Positions 44,148-55,578 are shown, counted from the first letter of the stretch. The stretch: DNA of 64,000 nt from an uncultured SAR86 cluster bacterium (GCA_902591925.1 CACJCN010000003.1:81825-145824), one strand, 5' to 3'. Notes: generated from the sequence alone by a model not told the origin. A program made the numbers and translations.

Positions 44148-44887
44148 TGTTTGGTAATAAGTTAAAGGTAAGTTTGTATAGATATAATCCAGAAGAGGAT
44201 AAATTTCCTTACATGAAAAATTACGTAATTGATAAGCCTGAAAGAGACATAATGGTTTTAGATTTATTACATCTGCTAAAGGAGGAAGATCAATCAATAT
44301 CATATAGACGCTCCTGCAGAGAGGGGGTTTGTGGCTCAGATGGTATGAATATAAATGGTAAAAATGGACTGGCCTGCATAACACCAATTTCTTCTGTAAT
44401 TAAGAGGAATAAAATTGAATTAAGACCACTACCAGGTTTGCCTGTGATTAGAGATTTAGTAGTTGATATGACAGAGTTTTATGCTCAGTATGAGAAGATA
44501 AAACCTTTTTTACAGAACGAAACAACTGCACCGGAGCAAGAGAGACTTCAATCTCCTGAGGAAAGAGATAAATTAGATGGTCTCTATGAATGCATATTAT
44601 GTGCATGTTGTTCTACAAGCTGTCCATCATTCTGGTGGAATCCTGATAAATTTGTCGGACCAGCTGCGCTTCTTCAAGCATATAGATTCCTCGCAGATTC
44701 TCGAGATTTGAAAACTCAAGAAAGGTTAGAGGATTTATCTGATCCATTTAGTGTATACAGATGTCATGGAATAATGAATTGTGTAAATGTATGTCCAAAA
44801 GGCCTTAATCCAAATAAGGCAATCGGTGAGATAAAATCAATGTTACATAAAAATAAAAAGGATATAATTGTCTCTGACGGGGTATAA
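44147..44887 (+). CDS. sdhB: Succinate dehydrogenase iron-sulfur subunit SdhB
   Basis: Electron-transfer subunit of complex II. The 246 residues contain the [2Fe-2S] ligands in SCREGVCGSDGMNING and a following Cys, the [4Fe-4S] ligands in CILCACCSTSCP (about 151-162), and the [3Fe-4S] ligands in CHGIMNCVNVCPKGLNP (about 206-222). It is slightly longer than E. coli SdhB (238). sucA follows after 21 bases. Confidence 0.97.
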   Translation: MFGNKLKVSLYRYNPEEDKFPYMKNYVIDKPERDIMVLDLLHLLKEEDQSISYRRSCREGVCGSDGMNINGKNGLACITPISSVIKRNKIELRPLPGLPVIRDLVVDMTEFYAQYEKIKPFLQNETTAPEQERLQSPEERDKLDGLYECILCACCSTSCPSFWWNPDKFVGPAALLQAYRFLADSRDLKTQERLEDLSDPFSVYRCHGIMNCVNVCPKGLNPNKAIGEIKSMLHKNKKDIIVSDGV

Positions 44888-44908
44888 ATAAAGACAGTAA
44901 AATACAAA

Positions 44909-47725
44909 ATGACAATATCTATGAAGGAGCTTTGGGGGAGCTCACATGTCTCGGCAGGACATGCAGCCTATCTTGAAAGTCTCTATGAAACTTTTATAAA
45001 CAACCCTGAAAATTTATCAAAAGAGTGGCTTGATTTTTTTACAAATCTTCCAAAGAACTCAAACTCTAATGGAGAAATATCTCATCAAGAAATAATCAAA
45101 GAATTTAGAAACTTTTCAAGGAGTAAGGTAGAGGTATCCAACAATAGCAAAAAAACAATAGATGAAAGACAGGGTAAGGTTATTAGGCTTATTCAATCAT
45201 ATAGAAATAGAGGGCATTTAAAAGCAAATCTTGATCCTCTTGGTATGATGGAGAGAAGGGTAATAGAGGATCTCAGTATTGAGTTTCATGGACTATCGCA
45301 TGATGATTTGGATGATGAGTTTTATACTGATACCTTTACGAATTCAAACAAATTAACTTTAAGAGAGATTTTACTTAGACTAGAAGAAGTTTACTGTGGA
45401 AACATTGGAATTGAGTGTAACCATATTCTTGATTCAGAAGAAAGAAGATGGTTTCAAAAGAAATTTGAGTCGAAATTAACTGAATACAGCTTCAATCCCG
45501 ATGAAAAACTAAATATTTATGAAAGACTAAATTCTGCTGAGGGTCTTGCAAAATACTTGTCTGCAAAATATCCAGGAATGAAACGTTTTGGAATTGATGG
45601 CGCTGAAGCATTAGTACCCTTGGTTGAAAGCGTTATTCAAAACTGTGGATCAATGGGAGCTACACAATTATGTTTTGGAATGGCTCATAGAGGGAGATTA
45701 AATCTTTTAGTTAACGTACTAGGTAAACTTCCGTCAGAACTATTCTCTGCTTTTGATGAAGACACTGAGCTAGAGGGCGCTTCTACAGGAGATGTTAAGT
45801 ATCACTTGGGCTTCTCATCAAACTTTGAAACACCTGGCGGTGAAGTACATGTTTCACTCTTTAATAATCCATCTCATCTAGAAATTGTAGATCCTGTTGT
45901 AATTGGCTCCGTGAGAGCTAGACAAGATCGAATTGGAGATAAAGATAGATCACAAGTTGTGCCAATTCTTCTTCATGGAGACGCTTCTTTTTCTGGGCAA
46001 GGAGTTGTTATGGAATCACTTCAAATGTCTCAAACAAGGGGATTCAATGTTGGAGGAACGATTCATATTATTGTAAACAATCAAATTGGTTTCACTACAA
46101 GCAATATCAACGACTCAAGATCAACAGATTATTCATCTGATGTAGCAAAGATTATTCAAGCTCCTGTAATTCATGTGAACGGTGATGATCCAGAGATGGT
46201 TGTGAATGCAGCAAAAATTGCTTGTAAGTATAGAAACAAATTTAAAAAAGATATCGTTATTGATTTATTTTGTTACAGAAGAAGAGGACATAATGAAGCT
46301 GATGATCCTTCAGCTACTCAACCCTTGATGTATAACAAAATTTCAAAACATCCATCTGTTTTAAGTCAGTATGAAACAAATTTAATAGATCATGGAATAC
46401 TAACGTCTGACGAGGCAAAAAAAATTAAAAGTGAATATAGAAAATCTCTTGAAGGTGGAGAAAGCGTTGCAAAAAATTTAGCAAAAAATCCAAATGATCA
46501 ACTTTGGTTTGATTGGGAGCCATACATGGATGTTAAGTGGTGGCCCAAAGTTGATACTAAGTTTGATAAAGACAAGTTTATGAAGCTTGGTAAAGCTATT
46601 TGTAAGGTACCTAAATCATTTAATCTTGGCTCACAAGCTAAAAAAATATTTGATGATAGATTGAAAATGAATAATGGAGAAATTCCTATAAATTGGGGAT
46701 ATGCAGAAACAATGGCATACGCAACTCTTCTAGATGAAGGTTATCCGATAAGATTAACCGGCCAAGATGTCAGAAGAGGAACTTTTTCACATAGACACGC
46801 TTGTGTTTTTGATTCTAAGAATGGAACGGGTTACATACCTTTATCGGATATAGCTGAAAAAAATAAATCTAAGTTTGATATATATGATTCATTATTATCA
46901 GAGGAAGCAGTTTTAGCATTTGAATATGGTTATTCTGCTACTTGGCCAAGTGGTCTTGCTATTTGGGAGGCTCAGTTTGGAGATTTTGCAAATGGAGCTC
47001 AAGTTGTAATTGATCAGTTCATAGTTTCTGCACAACATAAATGGGAAAGATTATCGGGTCTTGTAATGCTTTTGCCTCATGGATACGAAGGTCAGGGTCC
47101 TGAGCATAGCAGCGCAAGAATTGAAAGATTTTTGCAATTATGTGCATCTGAGAATATACAAGTTTGTGTTCCAAGTTCTCCAAAACAAATTTTTCATCTT
47201 TTGAGACGACAAGCAATAAGAAAAATGAGAACTCCACTAGTTGTAATATCACCAAAAAGCCTACTCAGAAATCCTATGGCTGTTTCTAACTTAGACGAAT
47301 TAACAAATGGAAGTTTTGATTGTGTAATTGATGATGATATAAAAAAACCTGAGGCGGTAAAACGCTTAATTCTTTGTTCAGGCAAAGTTTTTTATGATCT
47401 TATTGAAAAGAAAAAAGAAGAAAACCGCGAAGATATTGCTGTTGTTAGAATAGAACAATTGTATCCATTTCCTTATGATGACCTTGAAGAAATCCTTACA
47501 AAGTATCAAAATGTACAAGAATTTATATGGTGTCAAGAAGAGCCTTTAAATCAAGGTGCGTGGTTTAGCCATAGACACAGAATTCAAAGAGTTTTAGATA
47601 GGCTAGGTGATGGTCTTGAGGTTAGTTTGGTAAGCAGACCAGCAGCAGCAGCACCTGCAGTTGGATTAATGAAGCTTCATCTTCAACAACAAAAGGATCT
47701 AGTTAATGAGGCAATTTGTAAATGA
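44909..47725 (+). CDS. sucA: 2-oxoglutarate dehydrogenase E1 component
   Basis: Thiamine-diphosphate enzyme that decarboxylates 2-oxoglutarate and passes the succinyl group to SucB. The 938 residues include the N-terminal SucB-binding segment ([15 protein letters not shown]), the AMAHRGRLN block (about 257-265), the ThDP-binding [11 protein letters not shown]...NNQIGFTT, and the C-terminal [19 protein letters not shown]. Length equals that of E. coli SucA (933) within a few residues. The stop overlaps sucB by 4 bases. Confidence 0.98.
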   Translation: MTISMKELWGSSHVSAGHAAYLESLYETFINNPENLSKEWLDFFTNLPKNSNSNGEISHQEIIKEFRNFSRSKVEVSNNSKKTIDERQGKVIRLIQSYRNRGHLKANLDPLGMMERRVIEDLSIEFHGLSHDDLDDEFYTDTFTNSNKLTLREILLRLEEVYCGNIGIECNHILDSEERRWFQKKFESKLTEYSFNPDEKLNIYERLNSAEGLAKYLSAKYPGMKRFGIDGAEALVPLVESVIQNCGSMGATQLCFGMAHRGRLNLLVNVLGKLPSELFSAFDEDTELEGASTGDVKYHLGFSSNFETPGGEVHVSLFNNPSHLEIVDPVVIGSVRARQDRIGDKDRSQVVPILLHGDASFSGQGVVMESLQMSQTRGFNVGGTIHIIVNNQIGFTTSNINDSRSTDYSSDVAKIIQAPVIHVNGDDPEMVVNAAKIACKYRNKFKKDIVIDLFCYRRRGHNEADDPSATQPLMYNKISKHPSVLSQYETNLIDHGILTSDEAKKIKSEYRKSLEGGESVAKNLAKNPNDQLWFDWEPYMDVKWWPKVDTKFDKDKFMKLGKAICKVPKSFNLGSQAKKIFDDRLKMNNGEIPINWGYAETMAYATLLDEGYPIRLTGQDVRRGTFSHRHACVFDSKNGTGYIPLSDIAEKNKSKFDIYDSLLSEEAVLAFEYGYSATWPSGLAIWEAQFGDFANGAQVVIDQFIVSAQHKWERLSGLVMLLPHGYEGQGPEHSSARIERFLQLCASENIQVCVPSSPKQIFHLLRRQAIRKMRTPLVVISPKSLLRNPMAVSNLDELTNGSFDCVIDDDIKKPEAVKRLILCSGKVFYDLIEKKKEENREDIAVVRIEQLYPFPYDDLEEILTKYQNVQEFIWCQEEPLNQGAWFSHRHRIQRVLDRLGDGLEVSLVSRPAAAAPAVGLMKLHLQQQKDLVNEAICK

Positions 47726-48933
47726 GTATTAAAATCAAAGCACCTACTTTTCCAGAATCTGTTGCTGACGGAACAATTGCTAATTGGGTAAAAAAAGAGG
47801 GCGATAATGTCAGTCAAGACGATGTTATTGCTGAAATAGAAACTGATAAAGTGGTTCTTGAAGTTATTGCGCAGTCTGATGGAACGATCTCTAAAATAAT
47901 TAAAGATGAAGGTGAAATTGTTCAAAGCGCCGAAGTTATTGGTGAATTTGATGAATCTGGAGAATCTTCAAAAGCTAAAGAAAAAACCAATGACAATGTT
48001 GAAGATAAAAAAGAACCAGAAAAAAAGATAGAAACAAAGCCTGTTAAAAACAAACAATCTACAAATAAAATTGGCCCAGCCGCTAAAAAAATAATTGCTG
48101 AAGAAAATATAGATTCAGATGATATAAAACCATCTGGTAAAGGGAATAGAATCACTAAAGCCGACGTAATCAATCATTTGGATACTGAAAACCAAGAAGA
48201 AAACATTTTTACAAGTTCCTCTATCAATGAAGATAGACCAGAAAAGCGTGTGCCAATGTCAAGACTAAGATCAACTATTGCTAAAAGATTGGTTTCAGTT
48301 AAACAAGAAACAGCTATGCTTACTACTTTTAATGAGGTTGATATGATGCCTATTAAAGAATTAAGGTCAAAATATGGATCAGAATTTGAGAAAGAGCATG
48401 GTGTAAAACTTGGTTTTATGGGATTTTTTGTTATCGCTGCAGTTCAAGCCTTGAAAAAATTCCCAGTTGTAAATGCATCCATTGACGGTGATGATATTGT
48501 TTATCATGGTTTTCAAGATATCGGTGTAGCAGTCTCTACTGAAAGAGGTCTTGTTGTTCCAGTAATTAAGGACGCAGATACAAAATCACTTCCTGAGATT
48601 GAAAAATCGATACTTGAATATTCCGACAAGGCAAGAAATGGAAAATTATCAATCGATGAAATGCAAGGAGGTACCTTTACCATTTCAAATGGAGGCATAT
48701 TTGGTTCATTGCTTTCAACGCCTATCTTAAATGCACCTCAAACTGCAATATTGGGAATGCATGCAATTCAAGACAGACCTGTTGCGATAAATGGCGAGGT
48801 TGTAATAAGACCAATGATGTATCTTGCTATGAGTTATGATCATAGGTTACTTGATGGAAAAGAAGCTGTTACTTTTTTGGTATCTATTAAAGAACAGCTC
48901 GAATCTCCTGAGAGATTGTTATTAAATTTATAA
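47722..48933 (+). CDS. sucB: 2-oxoglutarate dehydrogenase E2, dihydrolipoamide succinyltransferase
   Basis: Core of the 2-oxoglutarate dehydrogenase complex. The 403 residues have a lipoyl domain (1-76, lipoylated Lys43 in ETDKVVLEV), a charged linker of low complexity (about 85-115), an E3/E1-binding domain ([18 protein letters not shown]), and the catalytic domain with the acyltransferase His in [13 protein letters not shown] near 372-384. The linker is rich in Lys, Glu and Asn, as expected in an AT-rich genome. Confidence 0.98.
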   Translation: MSIKIKAPTFPESVADGTIANWVKKEGDNVSQDDVIAEIETDKVVLEVIAQSDGTISKIIKDEGEIVQSAEVIGEFDESGESSKAKEKTNDNVEDKKEPEKKIETKPVKNKQSTNKIGPAAKKIIAEENIDSDDIKPSGKGNRITKADVINHLDTENQEENIFTSSSINEDRPEKRVPMSRLRSTIAKRLVSVKQETAMLTTFNEVDMMPIKELRSKYGSEFEKEHGVKLGFMGFFVIAAVQALKKFPVVNASIDGDDIVYHGFQDIGVAVSTERGLVVPVIKDADTKSLPEIEKSILEYSDKARNGKLSIDEMQGGTFTISNGGIFGSLLSTPILNAPQTAILGMHAIQDRPVAINGEVVIRPMMYLAMSYDHRLLDGKEAVTFLVSIKEQLESPERLLLNL

Positions 48934-48945
48934 TATTAAGAAAAT

Positions 48946-50361
48946 ATGTTTGATGTAGTTGTTATTGGTAGCGGTCCAGCCGGATATGTTGCTGCAATTA
49001 GAGCCTCTCAGCTAGGCCTCAAAACTTTATGTATTGAAGAATTATCAAATGATAAAGGTAAGCCTAACTTTGGCGGAACATGTTTAAATGTAGGATGCAT
49101 ACCCTCAAAATCTTTATTAGATTCGTCACATAGATATTATGAAGCTAAAAAAAATCTAAGCGATCATGGAATTCAACTTGGAGATGTGAAATTAGATTTA
49201 AAAACAATGATGGAGCGAAAGGATAACATTGTTTCAAAACTAACTGGTGGAATAGATGGATTATTTTTAACAAATAAAGTTGAAAGTATTTGTGGCAAAG
49301 GAAAAGTAATTTCAAAAAATACTGTTCAAATTGATAAGGCAGATGGTTCTTCTGAAAAAGTAGACGCTAAGAATATAATTATCGCCACAGGCTCCTCTCC
49401 TATAGAAATTCCTGCTGCAAGTTTTGGTAAGCATATCGTTGATAGTACTGGAGCTTTAGCTTTCGATAGTGTTCCTAAAAGATTGGGTGTTGTTGGTGCT
49501 GGAATTATTGGCCTGGAGCTTGGAAGTGTTTGGTCTAGACTAGGTTCTGAAGTAACTGTTTTAGAGGCACTAGAGGACTTTTTGCCTATGACTGATACAG
49601 ATATCTCTAAAGAATCTTTCAAAGAATTTAAAAAACAAGGATTAGATATTCAATTGGCTTCAAAGGTTACTAGTACAAAAGAGTTAAAGAATTTAGTAAA
49701 AGTTAAATATGAGCAAAAAGGAAAAGAAATCGAGGTTGAATTCGATAAGTTAATAGTTGCTGTAGGTAGAAAGCCAAACTCAGAAAAAGTTCTGCCAAAA
49801 AATCTAGGTATCAAAATTGAAAATGGTTTTATTCAAGTTAATGAATACTGTCAAACTTCCTTAGAAAATATTTGGGCCGTAGGTGATGTTGTTAGGGGTC
49901 CAATGCTTGCTCATAAAGGTAGTGAAGAAGGAATTATGGTTGCTGAGAGAATTGCGAATAAACAAGCAGAAGTTAACTATGATTTAGTTCCAAATGTAAT
50001 CTATTCACATCCTGAAATAGCATGGGTTGGAAAAAATGAAAATGAATTGAAATCTAGTGGTATCAAATACAAAGTGGGTAAATTTCCATTTGCTGCTAGC
50101 GGGAGAGCCCTTGCGGTAGATCAATCAGTTGGTTTTGTTAAAGTGATCTCAGATGAAAAAACAGATTCTATTCTAGGTGTTCATGTTTTTGGTCCAGCAG
50201 CAGCAGAAATAGTTCAACAGGCTTTAATATCAATGGAATTTGGTTCAAGTGCTGAAGATATTGCATTAACTATGTTTAGTCATCCAACAGTTTCAGAAGC
50301 TTTTCATGAGGCAGCTTTATCCGTAAATAATCAGGCAATTCATATAGGAAATAAAAAATAA
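48946..50361 (+). CDS. lpd: Dihydrolipoamide dehydrogenase (E3)
   Basis: Flavoprotein that reoxidises the lipoyl group and makes NADH. The 471 residues have the FAD motif [10 protein letters not shown] near 8-17, the redox pair Cys46/Cys51 in [13 protein letters not shown], the NAD motif [15 protein letters not shown], and the C-terminal active-site [11 protein letters not shown] with His near 445. Its place between sucB and sucC, as in pseudomonads, suggests it serves this complex first; it may also serve pyruvate dehydrogenase. Confidence 0.97.
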   Translation: MFDVVVIGSGPAGYVAAIRASQLGLKTLCIEELSNDKGKPNFGGTCLNVGCIPSKSLLDSSHRYYEAKKNLSDHGIQLGDVKLDLKTMMERKDNIVSKLTGGIDGLFLTNKVESICGKGKVISKNTVQIDKADGSSEKVDAKNIIIATGSSPIEIPAASFGKHIVDSTGALAFDSVPKRLGVVGAGIIGLELGSVWSRLGSEVTVLEALEDFLPMTDTDISKESFKEFKKQGLDIQLASKVTSTKELKNLVKVKYEQKGKEIEVEFDKLIVAVGRKPNSEKVLPKNLGIKIENGFIQVNEYCQTSLENIWAVGDVVRGPMLAHKGSEEGIMVAERIANKQAEVNYDLVPNVIYSHPEIAWVGKNENELKSSGIKYKVGKFPFAASGRALAVDQSVGFVKVISDEKTDSILGVHVFGPAAAEIVQQALISMEFGSSAEDIALTMFSHPTVSEAFHEAALSVNNQAIHIGNKK

Positions 50362-51521
50362 TGAACCTTCACGAATATCAAGGTAAAGCCTTATTTGCAG
50401 AATATAATTTACCTGTTTCAAAGGGAAAAATTATATATAGTGCTGATGAAGTTACAGATGCATGCAATGAAATAGGTGGCACAAGCTGGGTAGTCAAGGC
50501 TCAGGTTCATGCAGGAGGCAGAGGAAAGTCTGGTGGAGTTCAATTAATTAACACTCCTGAGGATGGCATAAAATTTGCAGAAAAGTGGCTTGGAAATAAC
50601 CTTGTAACCTATCAGACTGACGCCAAGGGACAACCTGTCAATTCAATTCTAATAGAAGAATGTACAAATATTTCTCAAGAACTTTATTTAAGTGCTGTTA
50701 TTGACAGAGATTCACAAAAAATAGTGTTTATTGGTTCAAGCGAAGGAGGTGTAAATATTGAAGATGTCGCAAAAAATATGCCTGAAAAAATTATTTATCA
50801 AGGTGTAGTTTATGGTGATAAATCTTTACCTGATAGCGCTTTGAATATTGCAAAAGTTTTAAAATTAAATGATATTCAAACTAATCAATTTATTTCAATG
50901 ATTGACAATCTTCTAAGATTATTTGTAGAAAAAGATCTTAGTTTATTGGAAATCAATCCACTGGTTATTACTGACAGCGGAGATCTGTTATGTTTGGATG
51001 CAAAAGTTAACATAGACTCAAATGCACTTTTTAGACATCCTGAATTACTAGAAATGTATGATGAAACTCAAGAAGACCCTCAAGAGGCGGAGGCTGCAAA
51101 AAATGATTTAAGTTATGTTTCTTTAGATGGAAATATAGGCTGTATGGTAAACGGAGCTGGCTTAGCGATGGGGACAATGGATACTATTAAATTTTATGGA
51201 GGTAATCCTGCAAATTTTCTCGATGTTGGAGGAACTGCAACTCAAGAAAGAGTCGCTAAAGCATTTAAGATAATACTCGAAGATCCAGATGTGAAAGTTG
51301 TTTTAGTGAATATATTTGGAGGCATTGTAAGGTGTGATTTAATTGCTAAAGGAATTATTGCAGCTATAAAAGAAGTTGAAGTAAAAATACCTGTTGTAGT
51401 TCGATTAGAGGGTAATAGTGCTGATAAAGGTTCAAAAATTCTTTCAAAAGCAGATATTAAAATAGACAGTATTAATGACTTAGCTGATGCAGCCAAGAAA
51501 GCAGTGGAACTAGCTAAATGA
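50361..51521 (+). CDS. sucC: Succinyl-CoA synthetase beta subunit
   Basis: With SucD makes ATP or GTP from succinyl-CoA. The 386 residues begin [15 protein letters not shown] and have the ATP-grasp [15 protein letters not shown] (about 46-60), [10 protein letters not shown], and the CoA-ligase domain [17 protein letters not shown]...[10 protein letters not shown]. The start overlaps the lpd stop by one base and the stop overlaps sucD by 4. Confidence 0.98.
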   Translation: MNLHEYQGKALFAEYNLPVSKGKIIYSADEVTDACNEIGGTSWVVKAQVHAGGRGKSGGVQLINTPEDGIKFAEKWLGNNLVTYQTDAKGQPVNSILIEECTNISQELYLSAVIDRDSQKIVFIGSSEGGVNIEDVAKNMPEKIIYQGVVYGDKSLPDSALNIAKVLKLNDIQTNQFISMIDNLLRLFVEKDLSLLEINPLVITDSGDLLCLDAKVNIDSNALFRHPELLEMYDETQEDPQEAEAAKNDLSYVSLDGNIGCMVNGAGLAMGTMDTIKFYGGNPANFLDVGGTATQERVAKAFKIILEDPDVKVVLVNIFGGIVRCDLIAKGIIAAIKEVEVKIPVVVRLEGNSADKGSKILSKADIKIDSINDLADAAKKAVELAK

Positions 51522-52390
51522 GCATTCTAGTTAATAAAGATACCAAATTGATTGTTCAAGGTTTTACAGGGTCTCAAGGCACCCTTCATTCAGAACAATC
51601 TATCGAATATGGAACAAATATTGTTGGCGGCGTTACACCTGGAAAAGGAGGTATGGAACATTTAGGAAAACCAGTATTTAATTCTGTGTATGAAGCTGTT
51701 GAAGAATTAGATCCAAATGCATCAATTATTTTTGTACCAGCAAAATTTTGTAAGGAATCCATAATAGAATCAGCTGAAGCTGGTATTAAATTAATTGTCT
51801 GTATTACTGAGGGCATCCCTACACTTGACATGCTTGAAGTAAAAAAAAGAATTGATGATTTAGGAGTAAGATTAATTGGACCAAATTGCCCAGGTGTAAT
51901 TACACCTGGTGAGGCAAAATTAGGAATTATGCCAGGTAATATTCATAAACCAGGTTCAATAGGTATTATTTCTAGATCTGGAACCCTAACTTACGAGGCA
52001 GTAAAGCAAACAACTGATCTTGGTTTTGGGCAAAGCAGTTGTGTGGGCATTGGTGGCGACCCAATTCCAGGATCATCATTCATAGATATGTTAAAGCTTT
52101 TTGAGGATGATGATCAAACTGAAGCAATTGTTCTTGTTGGAGAGATTGGTGGCAATGCTGAGGAGGCTGCAGCAGAATATATCAAAAATAATGTTACTAA
52201 GCCTGTTATTTCATATATTGCTGGACAAACTGCGCCTGCCGGTAAACGAATGGGACATGCAGGAGCAATAATCGCTGGAGGAAAAGGTACCGCAAAAGAT
52301 AAAATTGAAAAACTAAAGGAATGTGGAGTCCACATTGCAGATAATTTAGTTTCTATAGGTTCTAAAGTGGCAGAGGTTCTTCAGCGCTAA
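51518..52390 (+). CDS. sucD: Succinyl-CoA synthetase alpha subunit
   Basis: Carries the phosphohistidine intermediate of succinyl-CoA synthetase. The 290 residues show [15 protein letters not shown] near 13-27, [10 protein letters not shown], the [11 protein letters not shown] segment, SRSGTLTYE, and the phosphorylated His in [15 protein letters not shown] near 246-260. Its last 29 bases overlap the 3' end of the convergent MATE gene, the longest overlap in the window. Confidence 0.98.
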   Translation: MSILVNKDTKLIVQGFTGSQGTLHSEQSIEYGTNIVGGVTPGKGGMEHLGKPVFNSVYEAVEELDPNASIIFVPAKFCKESIIESAEAGIKLIVCITEGIPTLDMLEVKKRIDDLGVRLIGPNCPGVITPGEAKLGIMPGNIHKPGSIGIISRSGTLTYEAVKQTTDLGFGQSSCVGIGGDPIPGSSFIDMLKLFEDDDQTEAIVLVGEIGGNAEEAAAEYIKNNVTKPVISYIAGQTAPAGKRMGHAGAIIAGGKGTAKDKIEKLKECGVHIADNLVSIGSKVAEVLQR

Positions 52391-53735
52391 TTCTCTTTAT
52401 ATTTGATTTCATTACCCACCTAAGTCTAAAAATTGATAAAAAAGAAAAGATTGTTAATCCAATAATCATCCCAAACCACATACCCTTTGCGCCCAAAGGA
52501 TCACCAAATCCATAATTAGTCAGGTAATAACCAATCGGCATTGCAAATACCCAATATGAAATTAATAATAAAATCATTGGGATAAAAGTATCTTTATAAC
52601 CACGAAGACTACCTAAAGCACCCATTTGAATTCCATCAGGTAGCTGAAAGATTGCCGCAAACAATATCAAGCTCACTGCTAATTCCAATACTGGGAGTTC
52701 AGTGGTGTACAAACCAACTATAAAAGATCCAAATGAAATAATAATGACGCTGTTAATTAGAGCACCTGAGATGCATAACATTATTGTAGATGTTGCTGCA
52801 ATTTTTGCTTGAATAGGATTTTTCTCACCTATCAAATTACCAACCCTGGTTGAAGAGGCCAATCCAATGGCTAAGGGAACCATAAAGAATAGGCTTGCAA
52901 TATTTATCGCAACAGAATGACTTGCAACTACTATTTCTCCTAATACACTTAATATTATTGCAGCTCCAGAGAACATACTTAATTCAATAAAAATACCAAG
53001 GCCAATAGGTAAGCCAAGTTTAAGAACCTCTTTAGTTGTTGCTATAGAGGGTTTTGAAAACTTTGAGAAAGGTTGAGTTTTTTTATAGTTCTTTGAAAAA
53101 CTTATATAAATAAATATTGATACCATCATTATGAAAGAAACTATAGTTGTAGCAATACCGCATCCAACACCACCAAGTTTTGGTGCACCAAACCAACCAT
53201 AGACAAATATTAGATCTAGTGGAATATTTAAAAGCATTCCAGCAAAGGCAATATAAAAGACTGGTTTGGTAAATGTCATACCTTCGCTGTAGCATCTTAA
53301 ACAAGTAAAAATAGTTACAAAAAACCAACCGATTGAGACAGCTTTTAAATAGTCTATAGTTATTGATGTAATTGAGCTTTTTATGGGTAGTAAATTTATA
53401 ATTATATCCATGTTGAAAAATATGAATGCCATAAAAAGTCCAAGTCCTGCAGCAACCCAAAGAATTTCTCTGAGTTTTTGACCAATTTCTAATAACTTTT
53501 TTGCTCCATATAATTGAGCAACAATAGGCGTTACAGCAAAAATTATTCCTGTAAAGAAAAACCATATTGTATTAGAAAAAGCAGTTCCAACTGCAAGTCC
53601 TGCAAGATCATTTGCGCTAGCTCTTCCTGCGATAATAGTGTCAGTTGCACCCATTAATGTATATGAGAGTTGTGAACCAAAAATTGGAATACCTATTCTT
53701 ATTAATTGTTTGAATTCAAAAATATATTTGGACAT
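52362..53735 (-). CDS. MATE family multidrug/metabolite exporter
   Basis: Cation-coupled exporter of the NorM/MdtK branch. The 457 residues show about twelve transmembrane segments; typical stretches are [22 protein letters not shown] near 15-36, [36 protein letters not shown] and the [18 protein letters not shown] near 366-383. Substrates cannot be told. It is transcribed away from the acetyltransferase gene and converges on sucD with a 29-base overlap, so its message runs antisense to the sucD 3' end. Confidence 0.9.
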   Translation of the reverse strand: MSKYIFEFKQLIRIGIPIFGSQLSYTLMGATDTIIAGRASANDLAGLAVGTAFSNTIWFFFTGIIFAVTPIVAQLYGAKKLLEIGQKLREILWVAAGLGLFMAFIFFNMDIIINLLPIKSSITSITIDYLKAVSIGWFFVTIFTCLRCYSEGMTFTKPVFYIAFAGMLLNIPLDLIFVYGWFGAPKLGGVGCGIATTIVSFIMMVSIFIYISFSKNYKKTQPFSKFSKPSIATTKEVLKLGLPIGLGIFIELSMFSGAAIILSVLGEIVVASHSVAINIASLFFMVPLAIGLASSTRVGNLIGEKNPIQAKIAATSTIMLCISGALINSVIIISFGSFIVGLYTTELPVLELAVSLILFAAIFQLPDGIQMGALGSLRGYKDTFIPMILLLISYWVFAMPIGYYLTNYGFGDPLGAKGMWFGMIIGLTIFSFLSIFRLRWVMKSNIKRISAEEPLPL

Positions 53736-53795
53736 ATTTAAATTAAGTTTTTATTATTTTTTTTGCGTACTTTATCATATTAAAATATCAAAATT

Positions 53796-53809
53796 AGGAG
53801 AAAATTATT
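53796..53809 (+). promoter_or_regulatory. Ribosome binding site selecting an AUU start codon
   Basis: AGGAG at 53796-53800 is followed after exactly six bases by ATT at 53807. An in-frame TAG at 53795-53797 closes the frame upstream and no ATG, GTG or TTG occurs in frame until 54131, which is deep in the conserved domain. A neighbouring ATT at 53804 is a second possibility, three bases from the Shine-Dalgarno. Confidence 0.6.
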
Positions 53810-54526
53810 AGAAAAGATAATCGACCATATTGGCTAAAAAAATATACCACTAAGTTAAATAAAATATATGTAAGGCATTTCTTAAAACCTCAATTCAAGC
53901 ACCTTGGGAAAGGTGGGGCATATTTTAAACCAAGATACATAAAAGTATTTGGGTATAACGTAAGCATTGATGATTACCCAACAATAATTGGGGCAAGTGA
54001 TGCAAAAGTCCAATTAACTGCTTGGAATATTGGTGAACATAAAGGTGAAATATCTATTGGAAAATATTCTCTTATAACTCCTGGAGTCAGAATAATATCA
54101 GCTGAAAAAATTGAAATAGGTGATGCATGTATGATTGCTCATGGAGTTTATATTTCTGATGCTGATTGGCATGGAATATATGATAGAGCTGAACCAGTAG
54201 GCAAGACTAAACCAATTAAGTTTGAAGATAATGTTTGGATCGGTGATAGTGCAATCATATGTAAGGGAGTTACTATTGGAAAAAATAGTATTATAGGAGC
54301 GGGGGCTGTTGTAACTAAGAATGTTCCCGAAAATTGTGTCTTCGCTGGAAATCCTGCAAAACTTGTAAAGAAACTTGATCAAGGAGAATTTAATACAAGA
54401 AAAGATTTTTTTAAAGATCCAAAAAAATTAGCTTATGATTTTGATATGCTTGATAGATATTCGTTAAAAAATAATACATTCATAAATTGGCTAAAAAGCA
54501 TAATTTTTCCTAACAATACTCACTAA
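53807..54526 (+). CDS. Hexapeptide-repeat acyltransferase, probably starting at AUU
   Basis: Left-handed beta-helix acetyltransferase of the maltose/serine acetyltransferase-like group. The open frame from 53801 encodes an N-terminus of the family type (RKDNRPYWLKKY, then FLKPQFKHLGKGGAYF, YIKVFGYNVS) followed by hexapeptide repeats (EISIGKYSLITPGVRI, IEIGDACMIAHGVYI, VWIGDSAIICKGVTIGKNSIIGAGAVV). The likely catalytic His is in DADWHGIYD, and NPAKLVKKL closes the helix. About 239 residues result if ATT at 53807 is the start. The ORF that begins at the first ATG (54131) lacks about 108 conserved residues. Acyl acceptor unknown; a sugar is likely by family. It may instead be a gene whose start codon was lost. 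Confidence 0.75.
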   Translation: MRKDNRPYWLKKYTTKLNKIYVRHFLKPQFKHLGKGGAYFKPRYIKVFGYNVSIDDYPTIIGASDAKVQLTAWNIGEHKGEISIGKYSLITPGVRIISAEKIEIGDACMIAHGVYISDADWHGIYDRAEPVGKTKPIKFEDNVWIGDSAIICKGVTIGKNSIIGAGAVVTKNVPENCVFAGNPAKLVKKLDQGEFNTRKDFFKDPKKLAYDFDMLDRYSLKNNTFINWLKSIIFPNNTH

Positions 54527-54733
54527 AATTATCTATAAATGTAAAGTTAAGACAATCTAAAAATTTCACAAAATCTTAACAAATAATTTCTATATCTGTC
54601 GCTTAAATTTAACATCGATCTTTTTTAATATATATAAAATTTAAATATATAAACTTCTTATAGTATCTATATAATTTTTGGCATATAGATTGCATACAAA
54701 AATTATATAAGTAATTATTAAATTAAAACTAAA
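54527..54733 (+). promoter_or_regulatory. AT-rich gap with two inverted repeats upstream of the winged-helix gene
   Basis: The longest gap in the window (207 bases). It contains GTTAAGA (54546-54552) and its inverse TCTTAAC (54574-54580), 21 bases apart, and the perfect 8-base arms ATCTATAT (54665-54672) and ATATAGAT (54683-54690), 10 bases apart, 44 bases before the next start. A TTGGCA at 54678-54683 inside the second repeat could be a -35 but its -10 spacing is poor. No RNA gene or ORF is seen. Confidence 0.4.
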
Positions 54734-55129
54734 TTGAATACTTTACAAAAAAATAGTTACATTTCTAATGCTAAAAATGTTATAAGGACAGTCTTAAGTC
54801 AGACCCTTGATAATCCTGATAATCCAGATTCTCTGAAGTTTTTTCAAGCTGATACTTACAGATTCTATTTTTTAATGAGATTTATGTGGGAGCATTTAGA
54901 AAATAACGAGATGTCTCAGGAATATGCAATTTCACTTGTTCCAAAAAAGTATGCTTCAAGAATAAAGCGCCTCCAAGTTCTTAAGCAAGCAGTTGCATTG
55001 GGATATATTAGTGAGAAATCCTCTTTAGATGATAAGAGAAGACGAATATATGAACCAACTGAACAATTAGTTGATGATTTTTTGAACAGTGCAAATTCAT
55101 TATTTCCTGTTAATGGTTCTACTTCATAA
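54734..55129 (+). CDS. Winged-helix protein, MarR-like, function unknown
   Basis: I do not recognise the family with certainty. The 131 residues begin with about 40 residues rich in Asn, Asp and Tyr, then a helical part (YRFYFLMRFMWEHLENNEMS), a likely recognition-helix region (KKYASRIKRLQVLKQAVALG), and a DDKRRRIYEPTEQL stretch that looks like the wing of MarR-type repressors, ending in a short helix. A DNA-binding regulator is the natural guess. The start is TTG at 54734 with no evident Shine-Dalgarno, so the true start is uncertain. It lies behind an inverted repeat at 54665-54690 that could be its own operator. msrB follows after 53 bases. Confidence 0.6.
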   Translation: MNTLQKNSYISNAKNVIRTVLSQTLDNPDNPDSLKFFQADTYRFYFLMRFMWEHLENNEMSQEYAISLVPKKYASRIKRLQVLKQAVALGYISEKSSLDDKRRRIYEPTEQLVDDFLNSANSLFPVNGSTS

Positions 55130-55182
55130 AGTCTGATAATCTATTTTCTATCTAATTACACTCTTTTTAATTACAATTAGGT

Positions 55183-55578
55183 ATGTCGAATCATACTAAA
55201 ACAGATAATGACTGGAAAAAACTCCTTAGCGATGAGTCATTTAGGGTAACCAGACAATCTGGAACTGAAAGACCATTCACTGGCAAGTACTGGAACTTTA
55301 ATGAAGATGGCATCTATAAATGCATCTGTTGTGGAGAAAGTCTCTTTGAATCAGATACCAAATTTGATGCTGGCTGTGGTTGGCCAAGCTTTTTTATACC
55401 TGTTGATAGTGATTGTATTAATGAGTTTGAAGATAATTCATTTGGAATGACTAGAACTGAAGTAAAGTGTTCTAAATGCGACGCTCATCTCGGACATGTA
55501 TTCAATGATGGACCTCAACCAACTGGTTTGAGATATTGTATAAATTCTGCATCTTTAGATTTTGAACAAAATCAATAA
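55183..55578 (+). CDS. msrB: Peptide-methionine (R)-S-oxide reductase
   Basis: Repairs oxidised methionine (R form) in proteins. The 131 residues carry the zinc-binding pairs Cys47/Cys50 and Cys96/Cys99, the GCGWPSFF loop, [10 protein letters not shown], and the catalytic Cys119 in LRYCINS. The peptide starts [20 protein letters not shown]. It overlaps murJ by 17 bases. No msrA is adjacent. Confidence 0.96.
   Translation: MSNHTKTDNDWKKLLSDESFRVTRQSGTERPFTGKYWNFNEDGIYKCICCGESLFESDTKFDAGCGWPSFFIPVDSDCINEFEDNSFGMTRTEVKCSKCDAHLGHVFNDGPQPTGLRYCINSASLDFEQNQ

Noticed and set aside
53083..53565. A 160-residue open frame on the minus strand
   Set aside because: It overlaps the MATE gene on the same strand in another frame and has a composition rich in Cys, Tyr and Trp with no recognisable motif.
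54546..54580. Inverted repeat GTTAAGA/TCTTAAC as a terminator of the acyltransferase gene
   Set aside because: The loop is 21 bases and no T run follows the second arm, so an intrinsic terminator is not supported.
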